Assembly: GCF_910596095.1 (NCBI RefSeq)
Contig: NC_056538.1
Location: forward strand, 9,914,001-9,978,000
Source: Thunnus maccoyii
Taxonomy: Eukaryota > Chordata > Actinopteri > Scombriformes > Scombridae
Reading direction: 5' to 3'
Length of the DNA: 64,000 nt
In this document: one piece after another, positions 30,121-46,833 of the stretch
Numbering within the stretch: the stretch's first letter is position 1
Layout: the number at the start of each line of letters is the position of its first letter
Notes under the pieces: generated by a model
The model's database searches: none
Told to the model about the DNA's origin: nothing
The model's input: the letters and a program-made list of their open reading frames with translations, nothing else
Translations under genes and position numbers: made by a program

Positions 30121-31460
30121 GCCTAACACATGTCAATGTTATGCCCACCTACCTGCCCTGCACAAACTAGTAGAGACAATCTAACAAGCCAAAGAGACTA
30201 AGATACAATTAAAAAATTAAAAACAAAGTAATAATGAGTTCAACAAGTTGCAAAAAAGAGGGGTGATAGGATGTCCATGTTGCTGTGTTACTCCTTCACA
30301 TATAAGTAATGTTATGGCAATTGTCTGTGAACATGTTAGCCATTAATTTCGAACTTGAAGATACAAGAAACCCCGGCTTTCCCTGAAAATGTTATTTGCT
30401 TTTATAAACTGGTTGCATATGAACAAAATTTGTGAAATGGACAACAGTTGACTGAAAGCCATAGCTTTCTCTATTTTCATTGTTGTTGTTGTCACATAGC
30501 TGAAAGATAAAGGTCTGCATTGAGCCACAAATCATACAAAGGCTTTTTAAACTATGAAACATTGCCACCTCATTGACCTCTATCAAACAATAGACTCACA
30601 TATTTTACAGTGCAGATTGGAACTCAAAATAATGTAAATGTAACTGTATAAAACCATGGTGGAATTATACTTTCAGGCACATATGGACCTGGAAATCTGA
30701 CACGGTCAGTGAGCCACAATATTACTCAGCCACAACCTACCGTAACAGAGGGCAGCAAAACCAGGAATGATACAGCACAAAATTACATGAAAATATGTGT
30801 GCACAGCTAATGAATAAAACAACATCAAGGACTCAAAATACACAAAAGATGAGCAACTGCTCCAAATCAAACCACAGTGACTGCTGTAGTGCAAGGTCAG
30901 GCCCATTCAGCAGAATACAGAAACTGCATGTACTGTATTCTGTTTATAGATAGCCACAGGAGGGCAGCAGAGACTCTAAGCAGGAGACTCATTGTTCCCC
31001 AGTATTATGTACAGCCTCCTGTTACAATGTTGAAAATCATAGGTTAAATTGAAAGAAGGTAAACTCAGCACTATAATCTTTTTAATGTCACATTTACTCC
31101 ATTACAAAAAAGAGTATAAAAAGTGTCTCTGTGCAAAATTTGGAAAAAAAATATTTTAGAACCACATAAATCAACATTTCTTGCTTATGGGCAATTTTGT
31201 ATTAAACTGATTCAAGCTCATTTTGTTGGATTTTGCTTGAACAGAATGTGAGTTGGTTTTGTCATAGATTGTGCAATGAGGTGCATACATATTAACACGT
31301 TTTACACTCCCTTTCTGTCTACAGATTGTGAAAGCTCTTACAGGAACAAAACATGTTCCTGCTATAAAAATGTAATTTTACGTACATCCAAACTATAATC
31401 TGTAGAACATGTAGTCATTTATGATACTAACACCCAAATTGGATATTTTCAAATTTCACA

Positions 31461-33040
31461 TACAGTGCTGCTTTAAAGTTTGTGAACCCTTTAGAATTTG
31501 CTCTATTTCTGCATAGATATGACCTAAAATATGATCAGATTTCCGTGCAAGTCCTAAAACTAGATAAAGAGACATCAATTAAACAAATGAGACAAAAACC
31601 ACTTGTTCATTTATTTATTGAGGAAAATGATCCAATGTTACATTTGTGTGTGGCAAAAGTATGTGAACCTCTAGAATTATCAATTCATTTGAAGGGGAAA
31701 TTAGAGTCAGGTGTTTCAATCAATTGGATAACAATCAAGTGTGAGTCTGGGATGCCTTACCTTATTTAAAGAAGAGAAATCTGAGTCTTCACTATCAAAG
31801 TCTAAACTTCACAACACAGGTTTGTTGATGTGTGTCATGTCTCAAACAAAGGAGATTTCTGAGGACCTTAGAAGAAGAGTTGTTGATGCTCACCAAGCTA
31901 GAAAGGGTTACAAAACCATTTCTAAAGAGTTTGGACTCCACCAGTTGACTGTCAGGCAGATTGTGTACAAATGGAAGACATCCATCACTATTGTTGCCCT
32001 CCCCAGGAGTGGTCGAACAATGAGGCTCACATCAAGAGCAAGGCGTGTAATAGTCCGAGAGGACAGAAGGGACCCCAGGGTAACGTCTAGGAAACTAAAG
32101 GCCTCTCTTGCAGTGACTACAGTCAATGTTCATGAGTTCACCATCAGGAGAACATTGAACATCAATGGTGTTCATGGCAGAGTTGCAAGGAGAAAGCCAC
32201 TTCTTTCCAAAAAGAACATTGCTGCTGTCTGTGGTTTGCTCAAGACCATGTGGATAAGCCAGAATATGATTGGAAAAATATTCTGTGGATGGATAAGACC
32301 AAAATCGAACTTTTTGGCTTGAATGAGAAGCATTATGTTTGGCGATGAGCAAACACTGCATTCCAGCATAAGAACCTTAACCCATCTGTGAAACACGGTG
32401 GTGGTAATATCATGGTTTGGGCTGCTTTGCTGCCTCTGGACCAGAACGGCTTGTAATCATTGAAGGAGCTATGAGTTCTGAGTTGTACCAGCAAATTCTA
32501 CAGAAAAATGTCAAGGTATCTGTCTGTGAGCTGAAGCTCAACAGAAAGTGGATCATGCAGTAAGACAAAGACCCTAAACACACAAGTCATTCTACCAAAG
32601 AATGAGCACAAGAAAGATAATGTTTTGGAATTTAATCCTATAGAAATGCTGTGGAAGGACCTGAAGCAGACAGTTCATGCAAAGAAGCCCACCAACATAC
32701 CTAAGTTGAGACTGTTCTGTAAGGAGGAACGGGCTAAAATTCCTCCAAGTTGATGTGCAGGGCTGATAAACGTTAACGGATATGTTTTGTTGAAGTTATT
32801 GCTGAAAAAGGGGGTCACATCAGTTACTGAAAGCAAGGGTTCACATATTTTTCCCTCCCACAAATATGTAAGATTTGATTATTTTACTCACATTTTGTTT
32901 TTTTATCTTGTTTGTTTAATTTGGTTCCCTTTATCTAGTTTTTTTAGGACTTGTGTAAATATCTGATCACGTTTTAGGTCATATTTATGCAGAAATAAGG
33001 AAAATTCTGAAGGGTTCACAAACTTTCAAGCAGCACTGTA
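31461..33040 (+). mobile_element. decayed Tc1/mariner transposon
   Basis: A 1.58-kb element with long inverted termini of about 80 bases. The left end reads CAGTGCTGCTTTAAAGTTTG then TGAACCCTTTAGAATTT. The right end is its inverted copy, ending CAGCACTG. TA lies at both edges (31461-31462 and 33039-33040), the expected Tc1 target duplication. The inside carries a broken transposase. Length and layout match a full-size Tc1-like element rather than an internally deleted one. It sits between mmp13 and mmp20. Confidence 0.93.
31837..32322 (+). pseudogene. Tc1 transposase remnant
   Basis: The frame beginning MSQTKEISEDLRRRVVDAHQ is the usual N-terminus of a fish Tc1 transposase. It continues through the paired-like helix-turn-helix region (KTISKEFGLHQLTVRQIVYK) and the second DNA-binding half (GRTMRLTSRARRVI). 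The reading frame shifts near 32270: the catalytic WTDE-like block lies in another frame, and the rest is scattered to about 32750 with stops. It cannot encode an active enzyme. Confidence 0.9.
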
Positions 33041-34638
33041 TAGTGGCTTTAAGAGTACCATAATTTGTCTTAGTTCTGTTTCACATGGTGGATATGGCAT
33101 TTTGCAACAAAACTGAATAAAACTGCATTTTTAGGTGTGCACCATAGATACTATGTTGTGGTAACCTACAGGTTTTACAAAAGACCAAGATATAAATCAG
33201 AGGCAGGGAAGAATAGTTGGATCATTTTCAGAGCACGCTGTGATTCTGTGCAGGAGGTGAAAATGACACATGAACATGAAAGGATGAATTTTCAAGTTTG
33301 ATCGGGATTGACTTTTCCTGAGTGAAGGAAAGTGAAACATTAAATAAAATGAAGTGGATACATTATTAATGTTGACCGGTTTGACCATATCTTTCTTTGG
33401 TCTTTCCATTATTAATAAGCTTTAATTATTAATAAACCCATCTGTCAGGCATTGAAAGCTTTGTCTTGTAATTTTGACTTTCACTTCTCCACTTTACTCC
33501 TTTTTGTATTTTGATGATGTGCATCATTATAGACAAAAAAAGATGCTGTCAGAGATAGATATTGCTCATCTCAGCGTCACACTGTGAGTGTGAAAGTGTA
33601 TGTTTGGGACAAAACAGTGATGTTGCCACTGGTTTAATTACCACAGCGGTCAGAATGGTCTCCCCCAGCTTGTAACCTTGCAACTCCAAACTACACTTTC
33701 AGTCATCACCCCAGCTTAAAATGACTTCATTACTTCGTCTGTCCCCAGACCATAAAACCAGAGCGACAGAAATTCTGCAGGTCTTTCTGCGAAACAGCAT
33801 GGCGTACTCTGAAAAAAGACGGCTCATGTTGCCCCGCAGAGGAATGCTGTTGGTCCCATAAAGCTCCACAATGACCAATCAACTGTAATTGTAGCTTGAA
33901 TTCACTGCGGCACCACCCTTGCCAGTCTAGGCGTCCTGGCTGGCAGCCATTTTCTTTTTCGAAGGCCTTAAATCCACCCCTGCAATTTCAGCCCTTCCAG
34001 CGAACTCTCTCATTGAAAGGTCTTACATGCATTTGCTAAAACGGGACAAGAATGGGCTTTGATGGTGTTATTTTGGGAGACCTTGCAGAATGCGTGGGAC
34101 TGAGCAGTGCCACCCAGCTTATTGTGTTGCATCAGTCAGGAGGGAGTTTAGTTGAGGTTCCTCCACAGAAGCTGTGCTGAGGAAATCATTTACTCAATAT
34201 CAGATCTGCTTGGTTTCTGATGGTAGAAATATCAACATGTTTGTGCCGACCGCACTCATAGTGACAGTAATGAACACATTGTGCAGAGTGAATCTTCTTC
34301 TCTGCTGTGTATTGCCTCATGCTGTAGTTTCACCACTTCTTCAGGATTATCTGTGAGTCAGCACACTGCACTCTAAAATCTCCCAGCCAAAACTCAAGGT
34401 TCTTATTCATATCACATTATAATTATCGAAAGTCTCAAATTTGCACAATTTCAATAAAGTGCTAAAACTGTAACCACACACTAAATATTTCATCCATTTT
34501 CTGGAGCAGACATGTCACGTGACAAAAATGGTCAAATGTCATGTCTTTCTTTTCTTTTTTCGCTGTCCTTGGCTCCCTGCAAACCCCTCCCTAATTCCAT
34601 AGTACTGTCTGAGGCTTCTTTTGGATTTGCAAGTGGTA
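33041..34638. other. intergenic DNA upstream of mmp20
   Basis: No exon is supported. About 33.63-33.98 kb is less AT-rich than its surroundings and contains CCAAT (GACCAATCAACT) and GCCATTTT words. It may be regulatory, but nothing decisive is visible. Confidence 0.5.
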
Positions 34639-34662
34639 TGAGTCACAATAACCATTTAAAAG
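34639..34662 (+). promoter_or_regulatory. mmp20: mmp20 core promoter: AP-1 site and TATA-like box
   Basis: A perfect AP-1 word TGAGTCA (34639-34645) lies 10 bases ahead of a TATA-like TTTAAAAG (34655-34662), about 70-90 bases before the start codon. This spacing resembles other MMP promoters. Transcription start is inferred at roughly 34685-34695. Confidence 0.55.
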
Positions 34663-34730
34663 GCTTTCTCATTAACCAGAACTTCCATCTCCATGTGTTT
34701 AAACGAGGCGAATAGTGTTAAGTCTGTGAA

Positions 34731-39521
<4,791 letters not shown>

Positions 39522-39660
39522 AATACTGTAATTTCAACAATATGCAAAAGAAAAAAAAAAGCCTGACGATCTTGATTAAATTAAAGAATAACATGAAAAA
39601 CACACTGTCCTTCTTCACCTCTGAGTGGAGTTTTATTTATCAGTAGTCATATTTTGTCAA

Positions 39661-39666
39661 AATAAA
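39661..39666 (+). terminator. mmp20: polyadenylation signal for mmp20
   Basis: AATAAA 140 bases past the stop codon. Confidence 0.6.
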
Positions 39667-40089
39667 GAATTACAATTTAAACCTGATAATGTGTGTGCAT
39701 GTGTGTAGAAGGCTCCCAGTATTTGAAGATCAGCTCTTGTGGTTTGTTTGGTTGAAATATTTTTATGAAATATGCACATCACTGTGGTGGAGGCTTATAT
39801 AAAAACATGCAGCCCAGTGACATGGTGGACCAGCGGGTGTATTACATGCTTTTGCGTGATACCGGGTTGAAACATGATGATGGCTTCTGGTTTATATACT
39901 CCAAAACACACTGTACACACACTTCCACCATTACCGACAGAAAGCCCAGACATAGTATGTAGACTTTTCATTGGGAGGTTTCAACCACAAAACCTCCAGA
40001 AAATTGGAGCAGATAGAACCAGCTGTAACTACCAGGATTGAGCACTTTTGGGCTGTGTGATTGCCCAACAACCCCAGAGAATACTCCCA

Positions 40090-40098
40090 TATAAAAAA
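40090..40098 (+). promoter_or_regulatory. TATA box of the broken MMP copy
   Basis: TATAAAAAA begins 41 bases before the ATG of the pseudogene's first exon. A typical MMP promoter box has thus survived although the gene behind it is disrupted, so residual transcription is possible. Confidence 0.5.
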
Positions 40099-40130
40099 TC
40101 TGAAGCATGAAGGAAATGTGCATTTAAAAC

Positions 40131-43100
40131 ATGGAGTTGTTATGGCCTTGGATACCTGTGCTGGGCCTTCTGATGTTTGTAGAAACCTTGTGGAGTCTGC
40201 CCATCGATCAGGATCGGCAGCTGAGGCCTGAGGATGTGGAGCTGGCTGAAATTTGTGGATGGAGAGAAATATTCCATCCCCATTTCAAATACAGCAGTTC
40301 ATACTTATTATAATACATCATTATGAATATGACTTTTGTTTTTGAGGAAACTTTAATTAAAAACTGTGTTGTGTTGCTACAGTGTAATACAGACATGTTT
40401 CTTATATATTTCAAAAAAATAATTGTCCTTGTATTAAAACCATATTACAAGTTTCAATCTACAAATGCTACTTTCCAGTGTAAGATTATCAGCCTACCAC
40501 CTCGAGTAGGTCACATAAATATTAAATATTGATATATTCTGCAGCACATTTTGGTTTTGAGCACATCCTCACAGCAAATGAAAACATGCATACTGTACAA
40601 CCTGATGCCTGCTTCCTGTGTTTGTAATGTATAACCTATGTAATGTATAATGTATAATGTTATGTAATAACCCCATAAGTTATTGAAATTACAATAAAAG
40701 AGTGAAAGTTATCCATCCTGACTTCCTGTGATTTGATTGACACTCCTGGGCGAGGGCAATCCTCTATGTCCAGCCCTATCCTTATCTGATTTTACACTCA
40801 GAATTTAATAAACTTTACTCTCTCACTCACTGAAAAGGTGCCAGGACACATGCTAACTTAATGTCTTGTCTGCTCTTTATATACACTTCCTTTTTTTTAC
40901 AATAAGCATTTAAGTAAGTCAAAATAAATTGGTGATAATACTGGCTTTTACCAAGATTCACCTCCTACTTCACAAAATGAAATAAAAAATGTAAAACATT
41001 GCTGAGAAATCCCCTCTGGAGGAAGACAATTTAGTAATTTTCATTTTGCTGGGAAGGATTGGCATGAAGTCTGTTTGTCTTTGTATCAGAAAATGCATCT
41101 ATTTTAACCTCACATCAAACAAATACAGCTTCATACACTGTAACCTGAATCACTGATTGTTATCCTCCTTAACAAGAAGCTACTCCAACCCTGTTAAAGC
41201 TATATGATCTCTGTTTTAAAATCAAATACCTAAACCTTGTGTTGTAATATTAACATTACTACCAGTATATGTGTATGTGTGTGTACTCTTACATGTATTA
41301 TCGTTTGCCTCTTTTTTCTGTTGTCGTTTTTATTGACTTGTAAAGTGTACAGAGACTCTCTGGATGATGTGCACTTTAAATAAACTGAAGTTGAAGCAGA
41401 GTGCTGAGGAGAATAGTCAGATCCACGTCAGCTGTGGAGGAGAAGATCAGAGAAATGCAAAATGTCTTTGGTCTGACAGAGACAGGCTGCCTGGACTCTC
41501 ACACCCTGGATGTGACAAAGGAGCCGAGGTGTGGCGTTCCAGATGTGGGAAACTTCAGCTTTTACCCCCAGAAGCCTAAATGGAAGAACCACACCATCAC
41601 ATACATGTGAGATGTTTTGTGTCACCTCCCAAACTTTACATGTTTTGTTAAATTTATATCTTCAACAACCTATTTTTTACTAATTACTGTAACACTGTAA
41701 GATTATCATTTTGTTGCAGGTTATGTGGATATTTTGCAGAATTCATTTTTCGGTGCATCTCTGCATGCAGGATTGCCAAATACACTCCAGACATGAGGAG
41801 AGAGGATGTGAAAAAGTCTTTTCGTTCAGCCCTGAAGATGTGGAGTGATGCAACCCCACTGAGGTTCATCAAAGTCAACCATGGCAGGACTGATATAGTC
41901 TTCACCCGCAGAAGTTATTATCTTATTTCTATCTTCAAGCTACACTCAAAACAGAGTTTCTAATAATGGGCAATAATAACCCCTCCAAAAAAGATGTTGA
42001 TCTTTTATAAAACACATCAGTGTGTCTATATGCACAGTATGAAGCAGTATCTGTTTTTGCATCAGCAATTGGAGATTTCTTTCCCTTTGATGGACCCTGG
42101 GGTGTATGCTTGCTCATGCCTTTCAGTTAGGAGAGGGAACTGGAGGAGATGTGCACTTTGATGAGGATGAAACATGGACAGCAGGAAAGCAAGGTTTATC
42201 AATCAAAATATGCTTGTAATTCTGTGAGAAGCAACATTATTTAGACGGGGAATTAAATACAAAAGATGATCCTGTAAGTCAAGAATCAGGAACTTATTTC
42301 AGATCGTCAAAACAGTATAATATTTGCCGCGGATGCTTCTTGTTTATTGTTTTTCTCCCAGAATACCTATAAGAACATAAATGAACCGCAGTTGCACTTC
42401 TGGCCATAGTCCAATGTGATGTCACTACAGATGTTGCAGGTACCCTTGACAGCTGATGGAAAGTACCTGTATGACATCACTGATCAGGGTGTGGCTGGAT
42501 GTACACATGAAGGTTTCAACCTGCAGACAGCAGTGTGGCAGCAGTTTTCATTGAGACTAATATGAAATTTCTGTATTTCAGGTTACAGCCTATTCATTAT
42601 TGCAGCTCATGAGCTTGGCCACTCACTGAGTTTGACTCACTCAAAAGACCACTCTTTCCACCCTGTACTCCAATTACCAGTATCACAGCAGTACACAGTA
42701 CCCTCTATCCAAAGATGATCTTCTTGGGATCCAAACACCATACAGTGAAGAACAAATTTAAGACAATTATGCACACAAAATGGAAATAAAGTAATCAGAA
42801 CGTAGTACAAAATAATATATAATGACATATTTGACTGTTTCTCAGGCAAGCCCAACAGAAAAGTGGAAACACAACTGGTTCCCAAAAAGTGTGACCCCAA
42901 ATTTTCTTTTGAAGCAGCAGTTATGATTGGAAATTATATAGTTTTCTTTAAAACAGGTACAGTATGTTTTAAATTATGAAACTGCAAAACTTGCTTAAAT
43001 ATGTTTGAACAGCAATCAAGTCTACTTGCTCTTTCCCTCCAGGTATATATGGATGACCTTTTGGAATCGCCTGACAGCGGGCCACAGCAGCACATATTTA

Positions 43101-45075
43101 CCGAGCGTCAGTTCTCACGTCGATGCCGCTTATGACATCCCTGCCAAAGGCGTGGTATACATATTCACTGGTAGGGTAATGGGCAGTCTGCAAAGCATCA
43201 CTTAGGCCTTGTCAGCATGACAAGGCTGGATTTCCAGTAGGAGAACACAGTGCTGCGCCTAAATTACAGCCTTGTGCAACCTTAAGTGTTACAGTTCATG
43301 CAAAAGGCTCATTGAGTTTGGCAGCCCTTGTGGTGTGTTGCTGTTTTTCATAGTGTCCCAAAATGCAGTGACACGGCTGTGTTTTTCCAGGTCATAAGTA
43401 CTGGGTGGTTCAACAGCTTAAGATGAAAAGTCATGCAGACTCCATCTGTGAGTACAGCTTCTCCTCCAGAGTCAAGCAGGTCGACCTTGTCGTGCATGTC
43501 AGTGAATGTGGGAAAAGTCTTCTTCACAGGAGTTTTATTACAGGCAACTCTTCCAATGCCAGCATGCTTCATATTTAAAACATGCTGTATTTTGATCATA
43601 TATTTTTACAAGAGGACATAAACATTATCAATAGAAAACCTTGCTTTTACCAATCAAGTAAATGAAAAATATTCCAGTATTAAATTGTTAAAGTCTGCCA
43701 TGAAGTGAGTTCTACCACACAAGCTTATTCAGTTTCAATGTATATGAGATATGTTGCCACTTTAAAGGGGACATATTATGCACATTTCCAGGTCTATATT
43801 TATATTCTGGGGCTCTACTAGAATATCTTTGCAGGATTCACAGTTCAAAAAACTGTTATTTATTTTATATTGGCCCTTTATGCAGCCCCTCAGTTTAGCC
43901 TCTGACACAGGCCGTTTTGGCTCCTGTCTCTTTAAGGCTCCCCTGCCAATGAGCCCACTATGTTCTGATTGGTTAACTTCTCCCATCCCTGGAGGCTCCG
44001 TAAACAAACAGTAGTAGAAGGATTTCAACGATCCATAGAAAAACCTTCTAGACTATGTAACGGATGTTTGTGGTCATGCGCGAACAATCTGACGTCAGTT
44101 CGATGGGTAACTTTGTAAATAAGGCATTCAGAGCAGGCTGAAGCCTGAGTTTTTGACTTTCAGGGAGCATTTCTACATACATTCATCTCAGGTTTTGGAA
44201 CTTTGAATATGTTTAATATAGATATTCAACATCATAACAGTATAAAATAATAGAAAATCACAAAAAGCATGATATGTCCCCTTTAACATATGATGAATAC
44301 ATTATCAATATCTACACTGCACAGAGTATTACAAGCAAAAAGCACTGACACTATAACTATCAAACATTTTAATCACCAAACACTTTCTGCACCTAAAGTG
44401 AAATTAAAATAGCAATTGAAAGGTAGTGTTGGAAAAGAAAAAATAAAATATGAACTGTAGTAACCCTGGATGACCATCATTATATGTGCTCTGTGCACTC
44501 CACAAAACATACTTACAGTATGCCTATGTGCATGTGTCTGAATGATCCAACGTCATGTACAATGAACGCAGGAGAAAGATGGACCCCGACTTCCCCAGAC
44601 TCATCCAGAGGGACTGGCCTGGAATCCCCAGAAGGGTCAACGCTGCATTTAAGTTACATGGTAAAAAAAGAAGAAAACAGAAACAGTTTATGGTCATGAA
44701 CTCTGTATAACGTGGACCTGAGAAGCAGGATACACATAGAATTTAACTGAAATAGAACTTGTAATTTCTTTTTCTTACCGTGTTTAGGTGGTAGACGGGT
44801 GGGGTTTACCGCACTGGACACACTTTTATAGTGAAAACACCATTTGCCCCAGTTTTGGAACAATGTGTAACTCAAGTAGAAATCCTCTATTTACAGCAGA
44901 GCACTGTTGTTTTGCGAGGATATAACACATTTCAGATATGAACACACACTCCATGTATGACATTAAATACAGATCAAGTATCTTTTTGCTCTTGTGAGTT
45001 AAAGAGCAGTTTTTGTATTATTTTCTGTTGACAGGTAGCATCTTCCTCATCAGTGGGACAAAATCCTACCAGTAA
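40131..45075 (+). pseudogene. disrupted matrix metalloproteinase gene
   Basis: Ten MMP exon remnants in the normal order: 40131-40250 (signal peptide, LPIDQD), about 41410-41606 (propeptide, PRCGVPD), 41771-41919, 42066-42193, 42582-42744, 42846-42956, 43043-43170, 43391-43543, 44557-44660, 45035-45075. Lesions: the donor after exon 1 is AT instead of GT (GAA|ATTTGT); the YLxxFY start of the propeptide exon is missing; the donor after the 149-bp exon is AT; the next exon is 128 instead of 126 bp and shifts the frame to a stop after VCLLMPFS; the zinc-site exon (163 bp) shifts the frame after HELGHSLSLTHSKDHS; HExxHxxGxxH has Ser for the usual Gly; the 44557 exon lacks its AG acceptor; the last exon stops at SYQ without the closing Cys. 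Stromelysin-like words (VGNFSFYP, LSKDDLLGIQ) hint at its original type; the paralogue was not assigned. Confidence 0.88.
43762..44286. mobile_element. TTAA-flanked miniature element in the MMP pseudogene
   Basis: The inverted termini AAAGGGGACATATTATGC and GCATGATATGTCCCCTTT abut TTAA at both edges. The element sits in the intron between hemopexin remnants at 43543 and 44557. Its termini are those of a miniature element abundant in fish. It is not coding and lies outside the remaining exons, so it need not be what broke the gene. Confidence 0.75.
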
Positions 45076-46833
45076 GGCTTCAGACAAAACGGAGTGGGGA
45101 ATATAATTTCAGTGAATGCTTGGCTGGGATGTTGACAGAGTTGATACAGTGTTGAATGAGTTATTGAGAATATATATCAGTGAAGAGGAACTCTGTTGAA
45201 ATTTCAAGAAAAGAAATATTATAATTGTAAGGCCAAAATAATAGTTGTGTTATGATGTTATACCTATATGATATGATTTTACAAATACATCTCTGACGTC
45301 ACTTTGAGATACAGTGGTGCTTCTTCATGTCAAGTGCAAGCATGTAGAGTACTGAGAACTTATAATGTGAATATCAAGTTGTGCAAGAGTATCAATGTTT
45401 GTTTTTTTTATATTACATATTGTTTTAAACAGTTCTACTCAGAAGTGCTTGATTAAAATTTTACATTTAATTCAGCTCACTAAATGGTGTATGAAAATTT
45501 ACCTTAATGTATTTTAAGAAATCTCATGACTATGTGACACATTAGTGTACACATATCTATGTATAAATAAGATGTGCCTTTTCAAAATCAATAAAATTAT
45601 GTTTTCTTTTTGGATTTCAGATGCTTTTGTACAAAATGGTTATTTTTGCTCTCCAGGGTCATAGCATCACCTGTGCAATCTAATGCAATCAAATACAACA
45701 GCTCTGCCATAAATTTTTACATCTATAAGGCTTATACATTTTTCAGGTTTTGTTGACATTATCGGAAAGGTGATAATTCTATCTTATGTTTATTATTGAG
45801 GTCGTAGTGGGTGGTGGTGTACTGGGGTGCATTATATTGAAAAATGTTCCTAATATTTTGCCACCCTCATGTATGTTGATGGAGTGGACAAAATATTAGG
45901 AACACCATTCAATATATAATATATATATATAATTTAACATGTTCCTGTATTGTTGAATTCTGTGCAAATCATTTCGGTAGCATTGGCACCCCCCAATGGC
46001 AGCAAGAGCTAGTTCTAGCTTCTACCTATGGACTTCAGTGCCCACAAGTAACGTGTCATGTTTACCCGCCAAACTGGACTTTGGTCTCTGTACTTTAAAG
46101 GTACACAAAAACAACAAGAGATCAATAAGAACAAAAGAACAATTGCAAATTCATCTTTTTGTTGACTGAGTGGCAAACTGAGGTTGACGTGAAAGTTTTT
46201 TTGTTGTGCACGTTTTAATTGGTAACTAGTGAAAGTGTGGTGGTGGTGGTGGTGGAGAAGGTTGAGCATGCTTCATGTCATCATTTATATCCAACATGAG
46301 AATCTAAAATTGACAAATGGAACAAATCAGTCTCATAGAGGGAGGATGCTTTTGGCTGATAAAACACATACATTTATGTTTATTCAAACCTCTTGCCTAT
46401 ACTGCAGCTTTACTGGTTACACATTACACTGCATTTGTAACAATTAGACACAAAAATATAAGATAGTAAAGAAAAAGGAAGATCAAACAGGGGGATGAAA
46501 TGGTTAAAAAGGTGCATGAAAGAATCTCACAACAAAACACCAAAGTGACAACAGAACAAAACACAATTTAACTGCTTCACAAACGTTTCATCAGTGAAGT
46601 TAAACTGATCATATCAGCTCCTCTCACTCACTGTGTTATCAGAGGGGTCACTCTTTACTCCCCCTCCCCCTCTCAAACAGGGGTTTGTCTTAACATTTAT
46701 TGGACTGCCCCACAGGACACTGCATACTTTTGGATTTCTAGTCAGCTTTTATGAGGACAATACACACATCACACTGTCAAAGCCGCCTTTATACACAGGA
46801 GAGTGCATCTTGAGAAGAAAACATTTCAATAAG
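45076..46833. other. spacer between MMP pseudogene and next MMP
   Basis: No exon is seen. It includes a foldback at 45846-45903, a short TA run near 45921-45934 and a (GGT)n run at about 46236-46256. Confidence 0.55.
45846..45903. repeat. perfect 15-bp inverted repeat (foldback)
   Basis: GTTCCTAATATTTTG (45846-45860) is repeated inverted as CAAAATATTAGGAAC (45889-45903) with a 28-base loop. Such a terminus recurs in fish miniature transposons, so this is probably a fragment or very short element. Confidence 0.7.

Larger units (their letters stand above)
25130..31460. other. intergenic DNA between mmp13 and mmp20, no host gene seen
   Basis: The interval between the divergent mmp13 and mmp20 genes holds repeats but no supported exon. 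The short frames lack motifs and splice context. Near 27.1 kb there is a palindrome-rich ATGCATGATTCATGCATGATT-like patch that may be regulatory. Confidence 0.55.

Noticed and set aside
31461-33040. Tc1 transposase as an active or domesticated gene
   Set aside because: The frame shifts before the catalytic core and has several stops; the TA-flanked inverted ends are those of an ordinary dead copy.
40250-41920. AT-starting introns as possible U12-type AT-AC introns
   Set aside because: The AT donors lack the ATATCC consensus and the neighbouring genes use GT at the same borders; decay is simpler.
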